From Thiohalocapsa marina (GTDB lineage: Bacteria > Pseudomonadota > Gammaproteobacteria > Chromatiales > Chromatiaceae): 64,000 bases of DNA. Where the stretch lies: NCBI RefSeq assembly GCF_008632335.1, contig NZ_VWXX01000013.1:28160-92159 (forward strand), read 5' to 3'. Position 1 is the stretch's first letter; every line of letters starts with the position of its first letter. A program made the translations under genes and the position numbers. Positions 1 through 9,230 of this stretch are shown here, in pieces. The notes below the pieces were generated by a model that ran no database searches, was not told the origin of the DNA, and saw only the letters and a list, made by a program, of their open reading frames with translations.

Positions 1-823
1 GGTCCGCCAACCATTTCGCCGCCTCGCTGGAGGCGGCGCCGTTGGACAGCGTGAACACCGACGAGCCACGCACCCGGCGGTCATTGAAGGCGTCGGCATG
101 GATGGAGACGAACAGGTCCGCATGCGCCTGGCGGGCCTTGTCGATGCGCTTGCGCAGGGGCACGAAGTAGTCGCCGTCGCGGATCAGCACCGCCCGCATG
201 CCCCGCTGCTTGTTGATGCGGGCCGCGAGCTTTCGCGCCACGGACAGGGTGATGTCCTTCTCGTAGGTGCCGGCGGCACCGATGGCGCCGGGGTCTTCGC
301 CGCCATGCCCCGCATCCACTGCCACCACCACGTCCCGGTGCTGTCGGTAGGTCGGCTGCTGCGTCTGTCGCACGCTTGCCATGCGCGTGGCTGAGGTCGG
401 CACGCCGTCACGGGCCGGACCGCCGTCCTTTGCCTCGACGTCGATGACCACGCGGTGACCGTAGGTCTCGTTGGGCGTCAGGGAGAAACTCTTGACCTTC
501 ACCGGCTGCTTCAGGTCCAGCACGATGCGCAGATCGTCGCCATCGCGCACGCCGCTGCGCAGCCCCGCCACCAGCAAGTCCTTGACATGGGCCGTGGGCA
601 GTCCGCCTTCAAGCCGCGCGTCGACGATGTCCACCACCAGGCGGTCCGGCCCGTCAAGGGCGAAGATCTTGTGCTCCACCGGTTCCGCGGTGTCGATGAC
701 CACCCGTGTGTGATCCGGACCGTTCCAGATCCTTGCGCCGTGGATGCTCGTCAGGTCCGCTGTCGTCGGCAACGCGCAAAGCGCCGTGAACAGCGCCAGA
801 ATTGTTGCAAATGCGTTCTTCAT
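1..823 (-). CDS. amiB: N-acetylmuramoyl-L-alanine amidase (AmiB/AmiC type), 3' part outside window
   Basis: Periplasmic zinc amidase that cleaves the amide bond between MurNAc and the stem peptide, needed for daughter-cell separation. The visible 274 codons start at an ATG preceded by GGGGGAAG and encode a signal peptide (MKNAFATILALFTALCALP...), an AMIN domain (roughly residues 25-130, septum targeting) and the start of the Amidase_3 catalytic domain with the zinc-site motif VVVAVDAGHGGEDPGA and later VSIHADAF. The coding sequence runs off the left edge, so the last catalytic Glu is not seen. It lies downstream of nnr and tsaE on the same strand, as amiB does in E. coli (nnr-tsaE-amiB); that synteny, not the sequence alone, is why amiB is preferred over amiC. 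The 329-bp gap from tsaE holds a dispersed repeat, so it may have its own promoter. Confidence 0.9.
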   Translation of the reverse strand, partial: MKNAFATILALFTALCALPTTADLTSIHGARIWNGPDHTRVVIDTAEPVEHKIFALDGPDRLVVDIVDARLEGGLPTAHVKDLLVAGLRSGVRDGDDLRIVLDLKQPVKVKSFSLTPNETYGHRVVIDVEAKDGGPARDGVPTSATRMASVRQTQQPTYRQHRDVVVAVDAGHGGEDPGAIGAAGTYEKDITLSVARKLAARINKQRGMRAVLIRDGDYFVPLRKRIDKARQAHADLFVSIHADAFNDRRVRGSSVFTLSNGAASSEAAKWLAD

Positions 824-1042
824 GACGCAGCTTCCCCCGGATCGTCCCCCCAGACGGCATCGAAAGGCATCTAAAGCGTAGCATCAGGCGGCAAAAAGTT
901 CCAGAAATAGAACTGCTTGTTGTGACGGCAACTTCATGCCGGCTGAGAAATCGGTTGCATTTTCACCGCAACCACAAGGCATTGTGGCCCATTGGAGACA
1001 ACCCACGAGAGACAAGGCGCGAAAACCGAACTCGCCTTTGCC

Positions 1043-1147
1043 AGGGGAATTGCTGCTTCAGTCAGCATTCCCCGCGCGGGACAGGAAGCCCCGCCATTTT
1101 GGCCAGGATCCGATCAGGGAGGCCAATCAGACAGCGTCGCCAAAAGG
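1043..1147 (-). repeat. dispersed modular repeat, copy A
   Basis: Read on the minus strand this about 105-bp stretch begins GGCGACGCTGTCTGATTGGCC, continues through a TCCCTGATCGGATCC module to TGGCCAAAATGGCGGGGC, and closes with a GC-rich hairpin and GGGAATGCTGACTGAAGCAGC. The same blocks in the same order occur in the larger copy at 12776-12935, but copy A lacks the middle module with the CGATTCG/CGAATCG hairpin. It occupies most of the gap between tsaE and the amidase gene. Edges are approximate. Confidence 0.6.
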
Positions 1148-1152
1148 GGTGA

Positions 1153-1626
1153 TCAGCCGGTCTTCTTCGGCAGCGCCAGGGATGCCGGCAGCCAGGTCCA
1201 GGCGGGGCAGGCACGCAGCAGCACCTGGCGTCCCGGCGGCGCATGGGTGATCAGGATCTCCAGATCCGGCGCGGGCAGCACCCCGGCACCCCGCTCCGGC
1301 CACTCCACCAGCAGCAGGGCCTCGCCGTCCAGAAGATCGCGCAACCCGAGGTACTCCAGTTCTTCCGGATCGCCCAGCCGGTACAGGTCCAGGTGGAACA
1401 CCCGGCTCTCGCCCGGCGCGTAGGGCTCCATCAACGTGTAAGTGGGACTGCGCACAGCACCCCTGTGCCCCAGCGCGCGCAACAGCCCGCGCACCAAGGT
1501 CGTCTTGCCGGCCCCCAGATCGCCACGCAGAAAGACGACACCAGCACGGCCGCGCAGGCGCTCGCCGAGGGCGGCGCCGAATGCCAGTTGCGCCGCCTCG
1601 GACGCCAGATACCATTCCGTTTCCAT
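1153..1626 (-). CDS. tsaE: tRNA threonylcarbamoyladenosine biosynthesis ATPase TsaE
   Basis: 157 residues, the normal size for TsaE (YjeE), the P-loop ATPase that works with TsaB, TsaD and TsaC to form t6A37 on ANN-decoding tRNAs. The Walker A motif GDLGAGKTTL sits near residue 35, followed by the family motif RSPTYTLME and the HLDLYRLGDPEELE segment, then LLLVEWPERG with the Walker-B-like WPE. It starts 4 bp after the nnr stop codon on the same strand, so the two are almost certainly co-transcribed. Nothing unusual. Confidence 0.95.
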   Translation of the reverse strand: METEWYLASEAAQLAFGAALGERLRGRAGVVFLRGDLGAGKTTLVRGLLRALGHRGAVRSPTYTLMEPYAPGESRVFHLDLYRLGDPEELEYLGLRDLLDGEALLLVEWPERGAGVLPAPDLEILITHAPPGRQVLLRACPAWTWLPASLALPKKTG

Positions 1627-1630
1627 CGGG

Positions 1631-3193
1631 TCATTCCTCCGCCAGGGCCAGGGTTGAACGCAGGGCGTCGATCAGATCGCCGGCGATCAGCCCGCGCTGC
1701 CCCTGTCGCGCGGCGCGGTCACCGGCCGCTGCATGCAGGCAGACACCGGCGCCGGCGGCCTGTTCCGGTGACAGCCCCTGCCCCAGCAATGCTGCGATGA
1801 TGCCGGTCAGCACATCACCCATACCGGCGCTTGCCATGCCGGGGTTGCCCTGGCTGCAGACCCCCACCGGCCGGTGCCCCGGCCCCAGGATCAGGCTGCC
1901 GGCGCCCTTCAGCACCACCGTTCCGCCATAGCGCTCCTGCAACCGGCGCGCCGCGACGAATCGGTTCGCTTCCACATCGGCCACGCTGCAGCCCAGCAGA
2001 CGCGCCGCCTCGCCGGGGTGCGGCGTCAGCACCCATTGCGACGGCCAGGGTGGCGAGTCTGCCGCTGCAGCCGCCATCGAGCCGTCGCCGACGCCATCGG
2101 CTGCGATCAGGTTCAGCGCATCCGCATCCAGCACCATCGGCCGCTCCAGGCGCAGCACCTGCTGCAGGAACGCCCGGCCCCAAGGCCCCTGCCCCAGCCC
2201 CGGACCGACGGCGATGACCGTGGCCCGCTGTGCCAGCGGCACAAGCGCCGCCGGATCATCCACGCCCTGCACCATGAGTTCAGGCCGGGTCAAGTTGAGC
2301 CAGGGGGCATGCTGCGGATGCGTCGCCAGGGTCACCAGGCCGGCGCCGCCGCGCAGGGCCGCCTCAGCCGCCAGCCGCGCCGCCCCGGACATGCCGGGGG
2401 CGCCGCCGACGACGAGCACATGACCACAGTCGCCCTTGTGCGCACTGCGCCGCCGCCGCGGCAGCAGTGCCGCCTCCTTGCGCCAGTCCAGTCGCCGCGC
2501 GGACAGGATCTCGCCGGCGTAGATGCCGGGCGGTACCTGCAGCCCGTCGAAGCGGATCTCGCCGCAGCAGTCCGGACCGCGGCCGGTGAACATGCCCTGC
2601 TTCAGGCCGATGAAGCTCAGGGTGGTGTCCGCCTCCACCGCCGCGCCGAGCACGGCGCCGGTGTCCGCGCTCAGCCCGGACGGGATGTCCAGCGCCAGCA
2701 CCGGCGCCCGCGCCCCATTGACGGCGCCGATGGCCTGCGCCCAGACCCCGGCCACCGGGCGCTGCAGGCCGGTGCCGAGCAGGCCGTCGACGATCAGGTC
2801 CGCATCCGCCGGCAGGGCACGCCAGGCCCTGCCGGCGCCGCCGGCCTGGGCAAAGGCCCGCGCCGCCAGCGCGGCCTCGCCCTCCAGGTGCCGATGCTCC
2901 CCCAGTTGCAGCAGGTCCACCCGCAGCCCGGCACCAAGGCAGAGACGCGCCACCACGTAGCCGTCGCCGCCGTTGTTGCCGGGACCCACCAGCACCGCGA
3001 TCCGCCGCGCCTGCGGCCAGCGCGCCCGCAGCAGCCCGAAGGCCGCCGCGCCGGCGCGCTCCATCAGCACCTCGCCGGGGATGTGGTGCCGCTCGATGGC
3101 GCAGCGATCCAGCGCCCGCACCTGTTCGGCGCGATAGAGCGCATAGGGCAAGGGGCGCTCTGTGGTAGGCATGTTCATGGGCCCGTCAGCCAC
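1631..3193 (-). CDS. nnr: bifunctional NAD(P)H-hydrate epimerase / ADP-dependent dehydratase
   Basis: 520-residue cytosolic repair enzyme. The N-terminal YjeF_N half (roughly 15-225) epimerises damaged R-NAD(P)HX, with the motif VLVGPGNNGGDGYVVAR. The C-terminal ribokinase-like YjeF_C half (roughly 240-515) dehydrates S-NAD(P)HX at the expense of ADP, with GHVLVVGGAPGMSGAA, LTPHPGEAARL and AGMGDVLTGIIAALL (catalytic Asp). The listed start is a GTG directly after the orn stop codon; in-frame ATGs at residues 6 and 8 are equally possible because no clear ribosome-binding site decides. It is sandwiched between orn and tsaE in an order also seen in E. coli. Confidence 0.93.
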   Translation of the reverse strand: MADGPMNMPTTERPLPYALYRAEQVRALDRCAIERHHIPGEVLMERAGAAAFGLLRARWPQARRIAVLVGPGNNGGDGYVVARLCLGAGLRVDLLQLGEHRHLEGEAALAARAFAQAGGAGRAWRALPADADLIVDGLLGTGLQRPVAGVWAQAIGAVNGARAPVLALDIPSGLSADTGAVLGAAVEADTTLSFIGLKQGMFTGRGPDCCGEIRFDGLQVPPGIYAGEILSARRLDWRKEAALLPRRRRSAHKGDCGHVLVVGGAPGMSGAARLAAEAALRGGAGLVTLATHPQHAPWLNLTRPELMVQGVDDPAALVPLAQRATVIAVGPGLGQGPWGRAFLQQVLRLERPMVLDADALNLIAADGVGDGSMAAAAADSPPWPSQWVLTPHPGEAARLLGCSVADVEANRFVAARRLQERYGGTVVLKGAGSLILGPGHRPVGVCSQGNPGMASAGMGDVLTGIIAALLGQGLSPEQAAGAGVCLHAAAGDRAARQGQRGLIAGDLIDALRSTLALAEE

Positions 3194-3736
3194 CTACACC
3201 TGCAGCAGTTCTGCGCGATAGTGCCGCAGCTCGGCGATGGACTCGCGGATGTCGTTCAGCGCCTCGTGACGGCCCTCCTTCTTGAACGCATCCACCACGT
3301 CCGGCGCCCACAACAGGCCCAGGATCTTCAGGCTGCTGACATCCAGGTTGCGATAGTGCACATAGGCCTCCAGTCGCGGCATCCAGCGCGCCAGGAAACG
3401 GCGGTCCTGGCAAATGCTGTTGCCGCACAGCGGCGACTTGCGCGCCACGCACCACTTCTCCAGAAACGCCAGTGTCTCCGCCTCCGCCTGCCGTTCATCC
3501 TTGTCGCTGTTGCGCACCCGATCGATCAGGCCGGACTGGCCATGATGCGTCTTGTTCCAGTCATCCATCCCCGCCAGTACGTGCTCTTGCTGATGCACGG
3601 CGATCACCGGCCCCTCCGCCAGCACCTCCAGATCGGGACTGGTGACGATGGTGGCGATCTCCAGGATGTAGTCCCGAAACGGATCCAGCCCGGTCATTTC
3701 CAGATCCATCCAGATCAGGTTGTCCTCTCTTGCCAT
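3194..3736 (-). CDS. orn: oligoribonuclease
   Basis: 180-residue DEDDh 3'-5' exoribonuclease that degrades 2-5 nt RNAs and linear pGpG. Motifs: [13 protein letters not shown] (first DxE pair), the ICQDRRFL region with the second Asp, and [14 protein letters not shown] with the catalytic His and Asp. The start ATG at 3736 (MAREDN...) is chosen over an upstream in-frame ATG because it is preceded by GGGAGCG at good spacing and matches the normal length of the family. Its stop codon abuts nnr, making orn the first gene of an orn-nnr-tsaE operon. It is divergent from rsgA across a 236-bp intergenic space, as in many gammaproteobacteria. Confidence 0.95.
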   Translation of the reverse strand: MAREDNLIWMDLEMTGLDPFRDYILEIATIVTSPDLEVLAEGPVIAVHQQEHVLAGMDDWNKTHHGQSGLIDRVRNSDKDERQAEAETLAFLEKWCVARKSPLCGNSICQDRRFLARWMPRLEAYVHYRNLDVSSLKILGLLWAPDVVDAFKKEGRHEALNDIRESIAELRHYRAELLQV

Positions 3737-3972
3737 GTGTCGCTCCCGTCTCGGCGATTTCGGTTTTCGCGGCTGTAAAGGCGAGTATATCCAACGCACA
3801 CCAGCATCTGTACAACCGCCGTGTCGAGCGATGCGAACTCCGATACGCCGCGGCCTGATCGGCTACACTGGTCGCCCAAGAATCTACGGAGATGTGAGAG
3901 ATCCGTGTCGAATGCAGTCATTGTCCGTAGCCATAGGGTTTCGGCTGCCAATTGAGCAGGTAGAGTGTCAGC

Positions 3973-4974
3973 ATGCCACGACGGCGCCTGTCCCAACGCC
4001 AGATCGAGCGCATTCGCGCCATTCAGGATCGCCGTCGTCGGCGCCTGGAGGAGCGCACCACCGATGTCATGGAGCAGCTCGACGACGCCGAGCCCCGGGC
4101 CGGTCGCGTGGTGGTGCGCCATGGGTCCAATCTGGCCGTGGAAGACGACCAGGGCCAGGTGCACCACTGCCTGCTGCGCCGCAACATCGGTCAGCCGGTC
4201 TGCGGCGACCGGGTGGTCTGGCAACCCACCGGCACCGCCGCCGGCGTGGTCACCGCCCTGCAGCCCCGCGACACCGTGCTCAGCCGCCCCGACTACGGCG
4301 GGCGCGACAAGCCGCTGGCAGCAAACATCTCGCTCATCATCGTTGTCGTCGCGCCGCGCCCGGCGCCCAGCGGCTACCTGGTGGATCAGTATCTGGTGGC
4401 CGCCGAGCTCATCGGCGTGCAGGCGCTGATCCTGGCGAACAAGATGGACCTCATCGACCCTCCGGAGCGCGGGGCGTTCCTGCAGGCGTTCGCCCACTAT
4501 CCCGCCATCGGCTATCCGCTGCTGCCGGTCAGCGTCAAGCAGGATCCGCAGCTGGAGGCCCTGCGCCCGCATCTGGCGGAACGCACCAGCATCCTGCTGG
4601 GGCAGTCCGGCGTCGGCAAGTCGTCCATCGTCCAGGCCCTGATGCCCGACCGTGACATCCAGATCGGACGCCTGTCCAAGGCCACCGGGCTGGGTCGCCA
4701 CACCACCTCCGCCAGCACCTGCTACCGGCTCGCCAACGGCGGGCATCTGATCGACTCGCCCGGGGTGCGCAGCTTCCGCCTGGGCGCCATCAGCCGCAGC
4801 CAGCTCGAGCAGGGCTTTCGCGAGTTCGCGCCCTTTCTGGGCCATTGCCGCTTCGCCGACTGCAGTCACCGGCACGAGCCCGGCTGCGCCCTCCGTGCCG
4901 CCTGCGAACAAGGCATTATCGCGCCCCAGCGCATGGAGAGTTTCCACCATCTGGCCGGCCTGGCGGCCGGCTGA
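3973..4974 (+). CDS. rsgA: small ribosomal subunit biogenesis GTPase RsgA
   Basis: 333-residue circularly permuted GTPase that checks late 30S maturation. Order of parts: basic N-terminal tail (MPRRRLSQRQIERIRAI...), OB fold (roughly 40-110), permuted GTPase with G4 ILANKMD before G1 GQSGVGKSS and G3 IDSPGVR, and a C-terminal zinc-binding module with cysteines and histidines in FADCSHRHEPGCAL. All motifs are intact. Divergent from orn; the next gene starts 26 bp downstream, so co-transcription with the short hypothetical gene is plausible. Confidence 0.95.
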   Translation: MPRRRLSQRQIERIRAIQDRRRRRLEERTTDVMEQLDDAEPRAGRVVVRHGSNLAVEDDQGQVHHCLLRRNIGQPVCGDRVVWQPTGTAAGVVTALQPRDTVLSRPDYGGRDKPLAANISLIIVVVAPRPAPSGYLVDQYLVAAELIGVQALILANKMDLIDPPERGAFLQAFAHYPAIGYPLLPVSVKQDPQLEALRPHLAERTSILLGQSGVGKSSIVQALMPDRDIQIGRLSKATGLGRHTTSASTCYRLANGGHLIDSPGVRSFRLGAISRSQLEQGFREFAPFLGHCRFADCSHRHEPGCALRAACEQGIIAPQRMESFHHLAGLAAG

Positions 4975-5000
4975 GCGCCAACCCGAAGCAAACCACTGCC

Positions 5001-5426
5001 ATGGAATTTTTTGCCACCGCCCGTTGCCGCCTGTCTGCTGAAGGCTTGCACGCGGGCATACGCGGTCCCCGCCTGGCCGAGGCCTGCGCCTCCATCGATC
5101 GGGTGCTGGACTGGGACACCAGCTGCGACGCCGGCGCCATCTATTGCCTCTGGGGCCAGTTCCAGGTGCGCCGCGAGCTGCTCAGCGGCGGGCTGCGCTT
5201 TACCCTGCCGCACTGCCCCAACGCCCTGGCCTGGACCCTGACCGCCGAGCCCGACGGGGTGCTGATCCACTGCACCATCAATCGCGCGAGCCACGCGCCG
5301 GACTTCATCGAGTCCATCGAGCTGTTCGTCGAGGACTGGCGCCAGGGCCTGGAGCAGCTGGCCAGTGACGCCACTGACGCGACCGGCGTCGATCCCGCCG
5401 ACACCGCGCCCATGCGCGCCATGTGA
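5001..5426 (+). CDS. hypothetical protein
   Basis: 141 residues starting MEFFATARCRLSAEGLH. I do not recognise a family. The protein has no signal peptide or membrane segment, a mixed alpha/beta composition and an acidic C-terminal tail (residues ~118-141, Asp/Ala-rich). The start was chosen at the ATG lying 26 bp after rsgA, where the sequence stops resembling rsgA read in another frame. It precedes the SbcD-like gene by 15 bp and lies between two housekeeping-type genes, which suggests a real, translated gene rather than a chance reading frame; GC pattern by codon position fits the neighbours. Confidence 0.6.
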   Translation: MEFFATARCRLSAEGLHAGIRGPRLAEACASIDRVLDWDTSCDAGAIYCLWGQFQVRRELLSGGLRFTLPHCPNALAWTLTAEPDGVLIHCTINRASHAPDFIESIELFVEDWRQGLEQLASDATDATGVDPADTAPMRAM

Positions 5427-5441
5427 CCGAAACACCCAGCG

Positions 5442-6572
5442 ATGCCGTTCCGATTCATCCATACCAGCGACCTGCATCTGGGCCGCCGCTTCGCCAATAT
5501 CCCCGAACCGGCCGACAACGGCGTCCGCGGGCGCCTGATGGACGCGCGCCACACCGTCATCCGGCGCCTGGCGCAGGCGGCCCGGACCCACGGCGCCCGG
5601 CATGTGCTGCTCGCCGGCGACACCTTCGACTCCGCCACGCCCTCCCCCCAGGTGCTCCGGCAGATGCTGGCCGAGATGCGCGAGCAGGCCGACGTCCACT
5701 GGTGGCTGCTGCCGGGCAACCATGACAACCTGCGCAGCGCCGAACCGGTCTGGGAGGCGATCCGCCGCGATGCCCCGTCCAATGTGCGGCCGATCCTGGA
5801 CACCAGTGTGCTGCAGCCAGCCCCCGGCGTGCATGTGCTGCCCTGCCCGGTGCCCGTCCGGGCCGCCGGACGCGATCTCACGGCGTCGATGCCCGCCACC
5901 GCCACGCCGGCGGGCGCGCTGCGCATCGGCCTGGCCCACGGCGGCGTGCTGGACTTTACCGACAGCGGCGAGCATATTCCGCCGGATCGCGACCGCAGCG
6001 CCGGCCTCGACTACCTCGCCCTCGGCGACTGGCACGGGCGGCTGGCAGTGACGCCGCGCACCCACTACCCCGGCACGCCGGAGCCGGACCGGTTCAAGCA
6101 CCCCGGGCGGGGCCGCTGTCTCGCTGTCAGCATCGACGGCCCCGGTGCGGAACCCGACGTGCGCGAGATCGAGACCGCCACCTTTGCCTGGATCCGGCAG
6201 GAACTGCCCCTGCACCAAGGCGAATCCGCCGCCGACGCCCTGGAGGCCCTGCTGCCGACGGCGGATCGGCGCAACACCCTGTTACGCATCATCGCCACCG
6301 GCTGGGCGTCGCCGGCGGCGCATGCGGCCCTGGGTGCGACCTGCGACCGCCACAGGCCGGAGTTTGCCTACTTCGACCTGCAGAGCGAACGGCTCGGCAC
6401 GCTGCACAGCGTCTCTGACCTGGACCAGATCGCCCGCAGTGGCGCCATCCGCCTCGCCGCCGAGGCCCTGATGCACGAGGCCGATGACGACCAGCAGCCC
6501 GAGGACACCCGCGACATCGCCAGCGCCGCCCTGAACCGGCTCTACGCCTACGCCAGAGAGGCCGCGGAATGA
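5442..6572 (+). CDS. SbcD/YhaO-type DNA repair metallophosphoesterase
   Basis: 376-residue calcineurin-like phosphoesterase of the SbcD/Mre11 superfamily. Metal-binding motifs are all present: HTSDLHLG near residue 6, LLAGDTFD near 58, LLPGNHDN near 86, GLAHGG near 165 and ALGDWHG near 193. The C-terminal region is variable, as in the family. The stop codon overlaps the start of the next gene (ATGA), so it is translationally coupled to the AAA/SMC-like partner, matching the SbcD-SbcC and YhaO-YhaN pairing. Inferred role: nuclease half of a complex that opens hairpin or protein-blocked DNA ends. Divergent enough that classical sbcD is not assigned. Confidence 0.85.
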   Translation: MPFRFIHTSDLHLGRRFANIPEPADNGVRGRLMDARHTVIRRLAQAARTHGARHVLLAGDTFDSATPSPQVLRQMLAEMREQADVHWWLLPGNHDNLRSAEPVWEAIRRDAPSNVRPILDTSVLQPAPGVHVLPCPVPVRAAGRDLTASMPATATPAGALRIGLAHGGVLDFTDSGEHIPPDRDRSAGLDYLALGDWHGRLAVTPRTHYPGTPEPDRFKHPGRGRCLAVSIDGPGAEPDVREIETATFAWIRQELPLHQGESAADALEALLPTADRRNTLLRIIATGWASPAAHAALGATCDRHRPEFAYFDLQSERLGTLHSVSDLDQIARSGAIRLAAEALMHEADDDQQPEDTRDIASAALNRLYAYAREAAE

Positions 6573-9190
6573 AACTGCGGGCCATCGAACTGAAGAACGT
6601 CCGGCGCTTTGTCGAGCCGGTACGGATCAACGGCATCGAAGACGGCGTCAACCTGCTGGGCGCGCCCAACGAGTCCGGCAAATCCACCGTCTTCGACGCC
6701 CTGAACGCGCTCTTCCTCATCCCTCATCGCTCCACTGCCAATGCCGTGAAGCAGCTCAAGCCCCACGCCGGCGGCGCCCCGGAGGTCACCGTTGAGCTGG
6801 ACACGCCGGACGGGCGCTTCGTGGTATCCAAGCGCTGGCTGGCCCGACGCGAGGCCCGCGTGGCCCGCGCCGGCACCCTGATCGCCCAGGCGGACGAGGC
6901 CGAGGCCTGGATCGCCCGCCTGCTAGGGGATAACGGCGCCGGCCCCGCCGGCCTGCTCTGGGTGCGCCAGGGCAGCGCCCGTCTCGACGGCGGCACCACC
7001 TCGGAGCAGCAGGCCGCGCTGGAGGCGCGACGCGACCTGCTGGCGCTGGTGGCCGGCGAGGTGCAGGCCATGACCGGCGGACAGCGCATGGACCAGCTGC
7101 TGGCCCGGTGCCGCGAAGAGCTGGCCGCTTACGTAACCCCGACCCGCCGACCCCGGAGCGGCGGGCCCTGGGCCGACGCCCAGGCGGTGGTCGCGCACCT
7201 GGACCAGGAACAGCAACGCCTGGCCGACAGCGTCGCGGCGCTGCAGCAGGCGCTCTCGGAGCGTCGCCGGCTCAGACAGGAACGCGATGAACTGCAAGCG
7301 CCCGAGGCGGAGGCGGAACGCGCGTCCCGACTCAAACAGGCCAGGACGCAGCTGGAGGCGGCACAGAAGCACGCCGCCGAGGTGCGTGCCGCCGAGCAGC
7401 GCCTGCAGACCGAGACCCTGGCGGCCGCAAGCGCCCACGAGACCCTGGCCGCCCTGAGACGCGCCCTCGCCGAGCAGCGCACGGCCAAGGCCAGGGCCGA
7501 TGCGGCGCGACAGGCGCTGGACGCCGCACAAACCGGCCTGCGCGACAGCGAACACCACTTTGCCGTGGCGGTCGAGGCCTATCAGCAGGCAGACGCCGCC
7601 CGCCAGACCGCAGAGGAGCAGCGTCGGCGCATCCAGGCCCAACAGGCCGCCCTGGCCGGCGCGGCGCGGTGCAAGGAACTCGGCGAGCGGCTCGACCAGG
7701 CCCGGGCCGCACGGCAGGCCGTGGAGGAGGCCAGCGCAGCGGCATCCCTCGGCCCGACCGACAGGGACATGGAGCGTCTGCAGACCCTGGCCACGGCCCT
7801 GCGCACCGCACGCGCCCTGCGTGACAGCACTGCCACCCGCATCGAGCTGCACTACGCAGCGGGCCAGCAAGGCCGCGTCATGCAGGATGGTGTCGCGCTG
7901 GAGCAGGACTCGGCGCACCTGATCCACGCATCCACCCGGCTGCGGCTCGGCGACCTGGGCGAACTGTGGGTCCATCCCGGCGCCGGCGCCGGCGAACTGG
8001 CCGATGTCGAACAGGCCCGCACACGGCTGTCCCAGGCCCTGGACGCCCTGGGGCTGGACAGCCTGGATGCGGCAAAGCGAGCGCATCAAGCCGCCCAACT
8101 GGCAGAACACAGGCGCCGCGAGGCCTCGGCCAGGCTGGACGCCCTGGCCCCCGGGGGCATTGCGGCCCTGGAACAGGAACGGGAGCAGAGCCTGGCGGCG
8201 ATGCCGGCGGGAAGCAACGACGATGCGGCCGAGCGCCCGTTCATGTCAATGGATGAGGCCGAGGCGGCCTTTCGCACCGCCCAGACCGCTGCCGATGCCG
8301 CAACCGCCAGGCGCGAGGCCGCCCGGGAGCGGCGCGACCAGGCGCGCACCGCGCAGACCCAGGCCCAGGTGCGTCTGGAAGGTGCGGAGGAGCGCGTGGC
8401 CAACGCCGCCGTCGCGCTGCAGCCGTTCACCGACACCGACGAGGCCGCTCTGGTCAGGGGCGCGGCAGAGGCCGATTGCCGACGCCAGACGGCCGAAGCG
8501 CACTGCGCACATTGCAAGGCACAGGCGCCCGACCTCGATATGGCGCAGGCGGCGCTGACCCGCGCGCAATCCATCCAGGACAGCGCCCGCAACCGGGCCT
8601 CGGAGATCGCGCAGGCGCTGGCCACGCTGGATGAACGGATCGCAGCCAACGCCGGCGAATCCGTCGAAGAAAGGCTCCAGGAGACCCAGGAACAGCTGCA
8701 GCTTGCGCGCCGGCGGCTGCACGGCATCGAACGCGAAGTGGCGGTGCTGCAACGCCTGGAGACGGCGCTGGAGCAGGCTCGCCGCAACGCCCGGGAGCAG
8801 TATTTCGAGCCGGTGGCGCGGGAACTTCGGCCGCTGATGCACCTGCTCTGGCCCGACGCCGTGCTCAACTGGACGGACGCCAGCCTGCTGCCCCGCTCGC
8901 TGGAGCGAAACCGGCAGGAAGAGTCTTTTGACATCCTGTCCGGCGGCACTCAGGAGCAGATCGCGCTGCTGGTGCGCCTGGCCTTCGCACGGCTGTCGGC
9001 CAACGGCGGCCGCCACGCCCCGGTGATCCTTGACGATGCCCTGGTGTTCACCGACGACGACCGCATCGAGCGCATGTTCGATGCCCTGCATCGCCATGCC
9101 AACGACCTGCAGATCATCGTGCTCAGCTGCCGGCAGCGGGCGTTTCGCAACCTGGGCGGCAAGGTGTTGCAGATCGAGGCCGCCGGTTGA
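6569..9190 (+). CDS. SbcC/YhaN-type AAA ATPase with long coiled coils
   Basis: 873-residue SMC/Rad50-like ATPase, shorter than E. coli SbcC (~1050). Walker A is GAPNESGKST near residue 34; the ABC signature is ILSGGTQEQIALL and Walker B is PVILDDALVFTDDD near the C-terminus. Between them are Ala/Arg/Glu/Gln-rich coiled coils interrupted by a compact glycine-rich stretch near 430-490. A single CAHC (CxxC) lies near residue 650, a candidate zinc hook, but not at the centre of the coiled coil. Starts inside the stop of the nuclease gene, so the two proteins are made together and probably form one complex for DNA end processing. Confidence 0.85.
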   Translation: MKLRAIELKNVRRFVEPVRINGIEDGVNLLGAPNESGKSTVFDALNALFLIPHRSTANAVKQLKPHAGGAPEVTVELDTPDGRFVVSKRWLARREARVARAGTLIAQADEAEAWIARLLGDNGAGPAGLLWVRQGSARLDGGTTSEQQAALEARRDLLALVAGEVQAMTGGQRMDQLLARCREELAAYVTPTRRPRSGGPWADAQAVVAHLDQEQQRLADSVAALQQALSERRRLRQERDELQAPEAEAERASRLKQARTQLEAAQKHAAEVRAAEQRLQTETLAAASAHETLAALRRALAEQRTAKARADAARQALDAAQTGLRDSEHHFAVAVEAYQQADAARQTAEEQRRRIQAQQAALAGAARCKELGERLDQARAARQAVEEASAAASLGPTDRDMERLQTLATALRTARALRDSTATRIELHYAAGQQGRVMQDGVALEQDSAHLIHASTRLRLGDLGELWVHPGAGAGELADVEQARTRLSQALDALGLDSLDAAKRAHQAAQLAEHRRREASARLDALAPGGIAALEQEREQSLAAMPAGSNDDAAERPFMSMDEAEAAFRTAQTAADAATARREAARERRDQARTAQTQAQVRLEGAEERVANAAVALQPFTDTDEAALVRGAAEADCRRQTAEAHCAHCKAQAPDLDMAQAALTRAQSIQDSARNRASEIAQALATLDERIAANAGESVEERLQETQEQLQLARRRLHGIEREVAVLQRLETALEQARRNAREQYFEPVARELRPLMHLLWPDAVLNWTDASLLPRSLERNRQEESFDILSGGTQEQIALLVRLAFARLSANGGRHAPVILDDALVFTDDDRIERMFDALHRHANDLQIIVLSCRQRAFRNLGGKVLQIEAAG

Positions 9191-9230
9191 GTGCAGACCC
9201 GCGCAGACGCACAAAACAGAGGCAAGTCAA

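Noticed and set aside
1874..3778. Long plus-strand frame across nnr and orn
   Set aside because: Antisense shadow with His/Arg/Gln-rich composition and no family resemblance.
3715..4950. Long open frame on the minus strand across rsgA
   Set aside because: High-GC antisense shadow; rsgA on the plus strand has all GTPase motifs and normal length.
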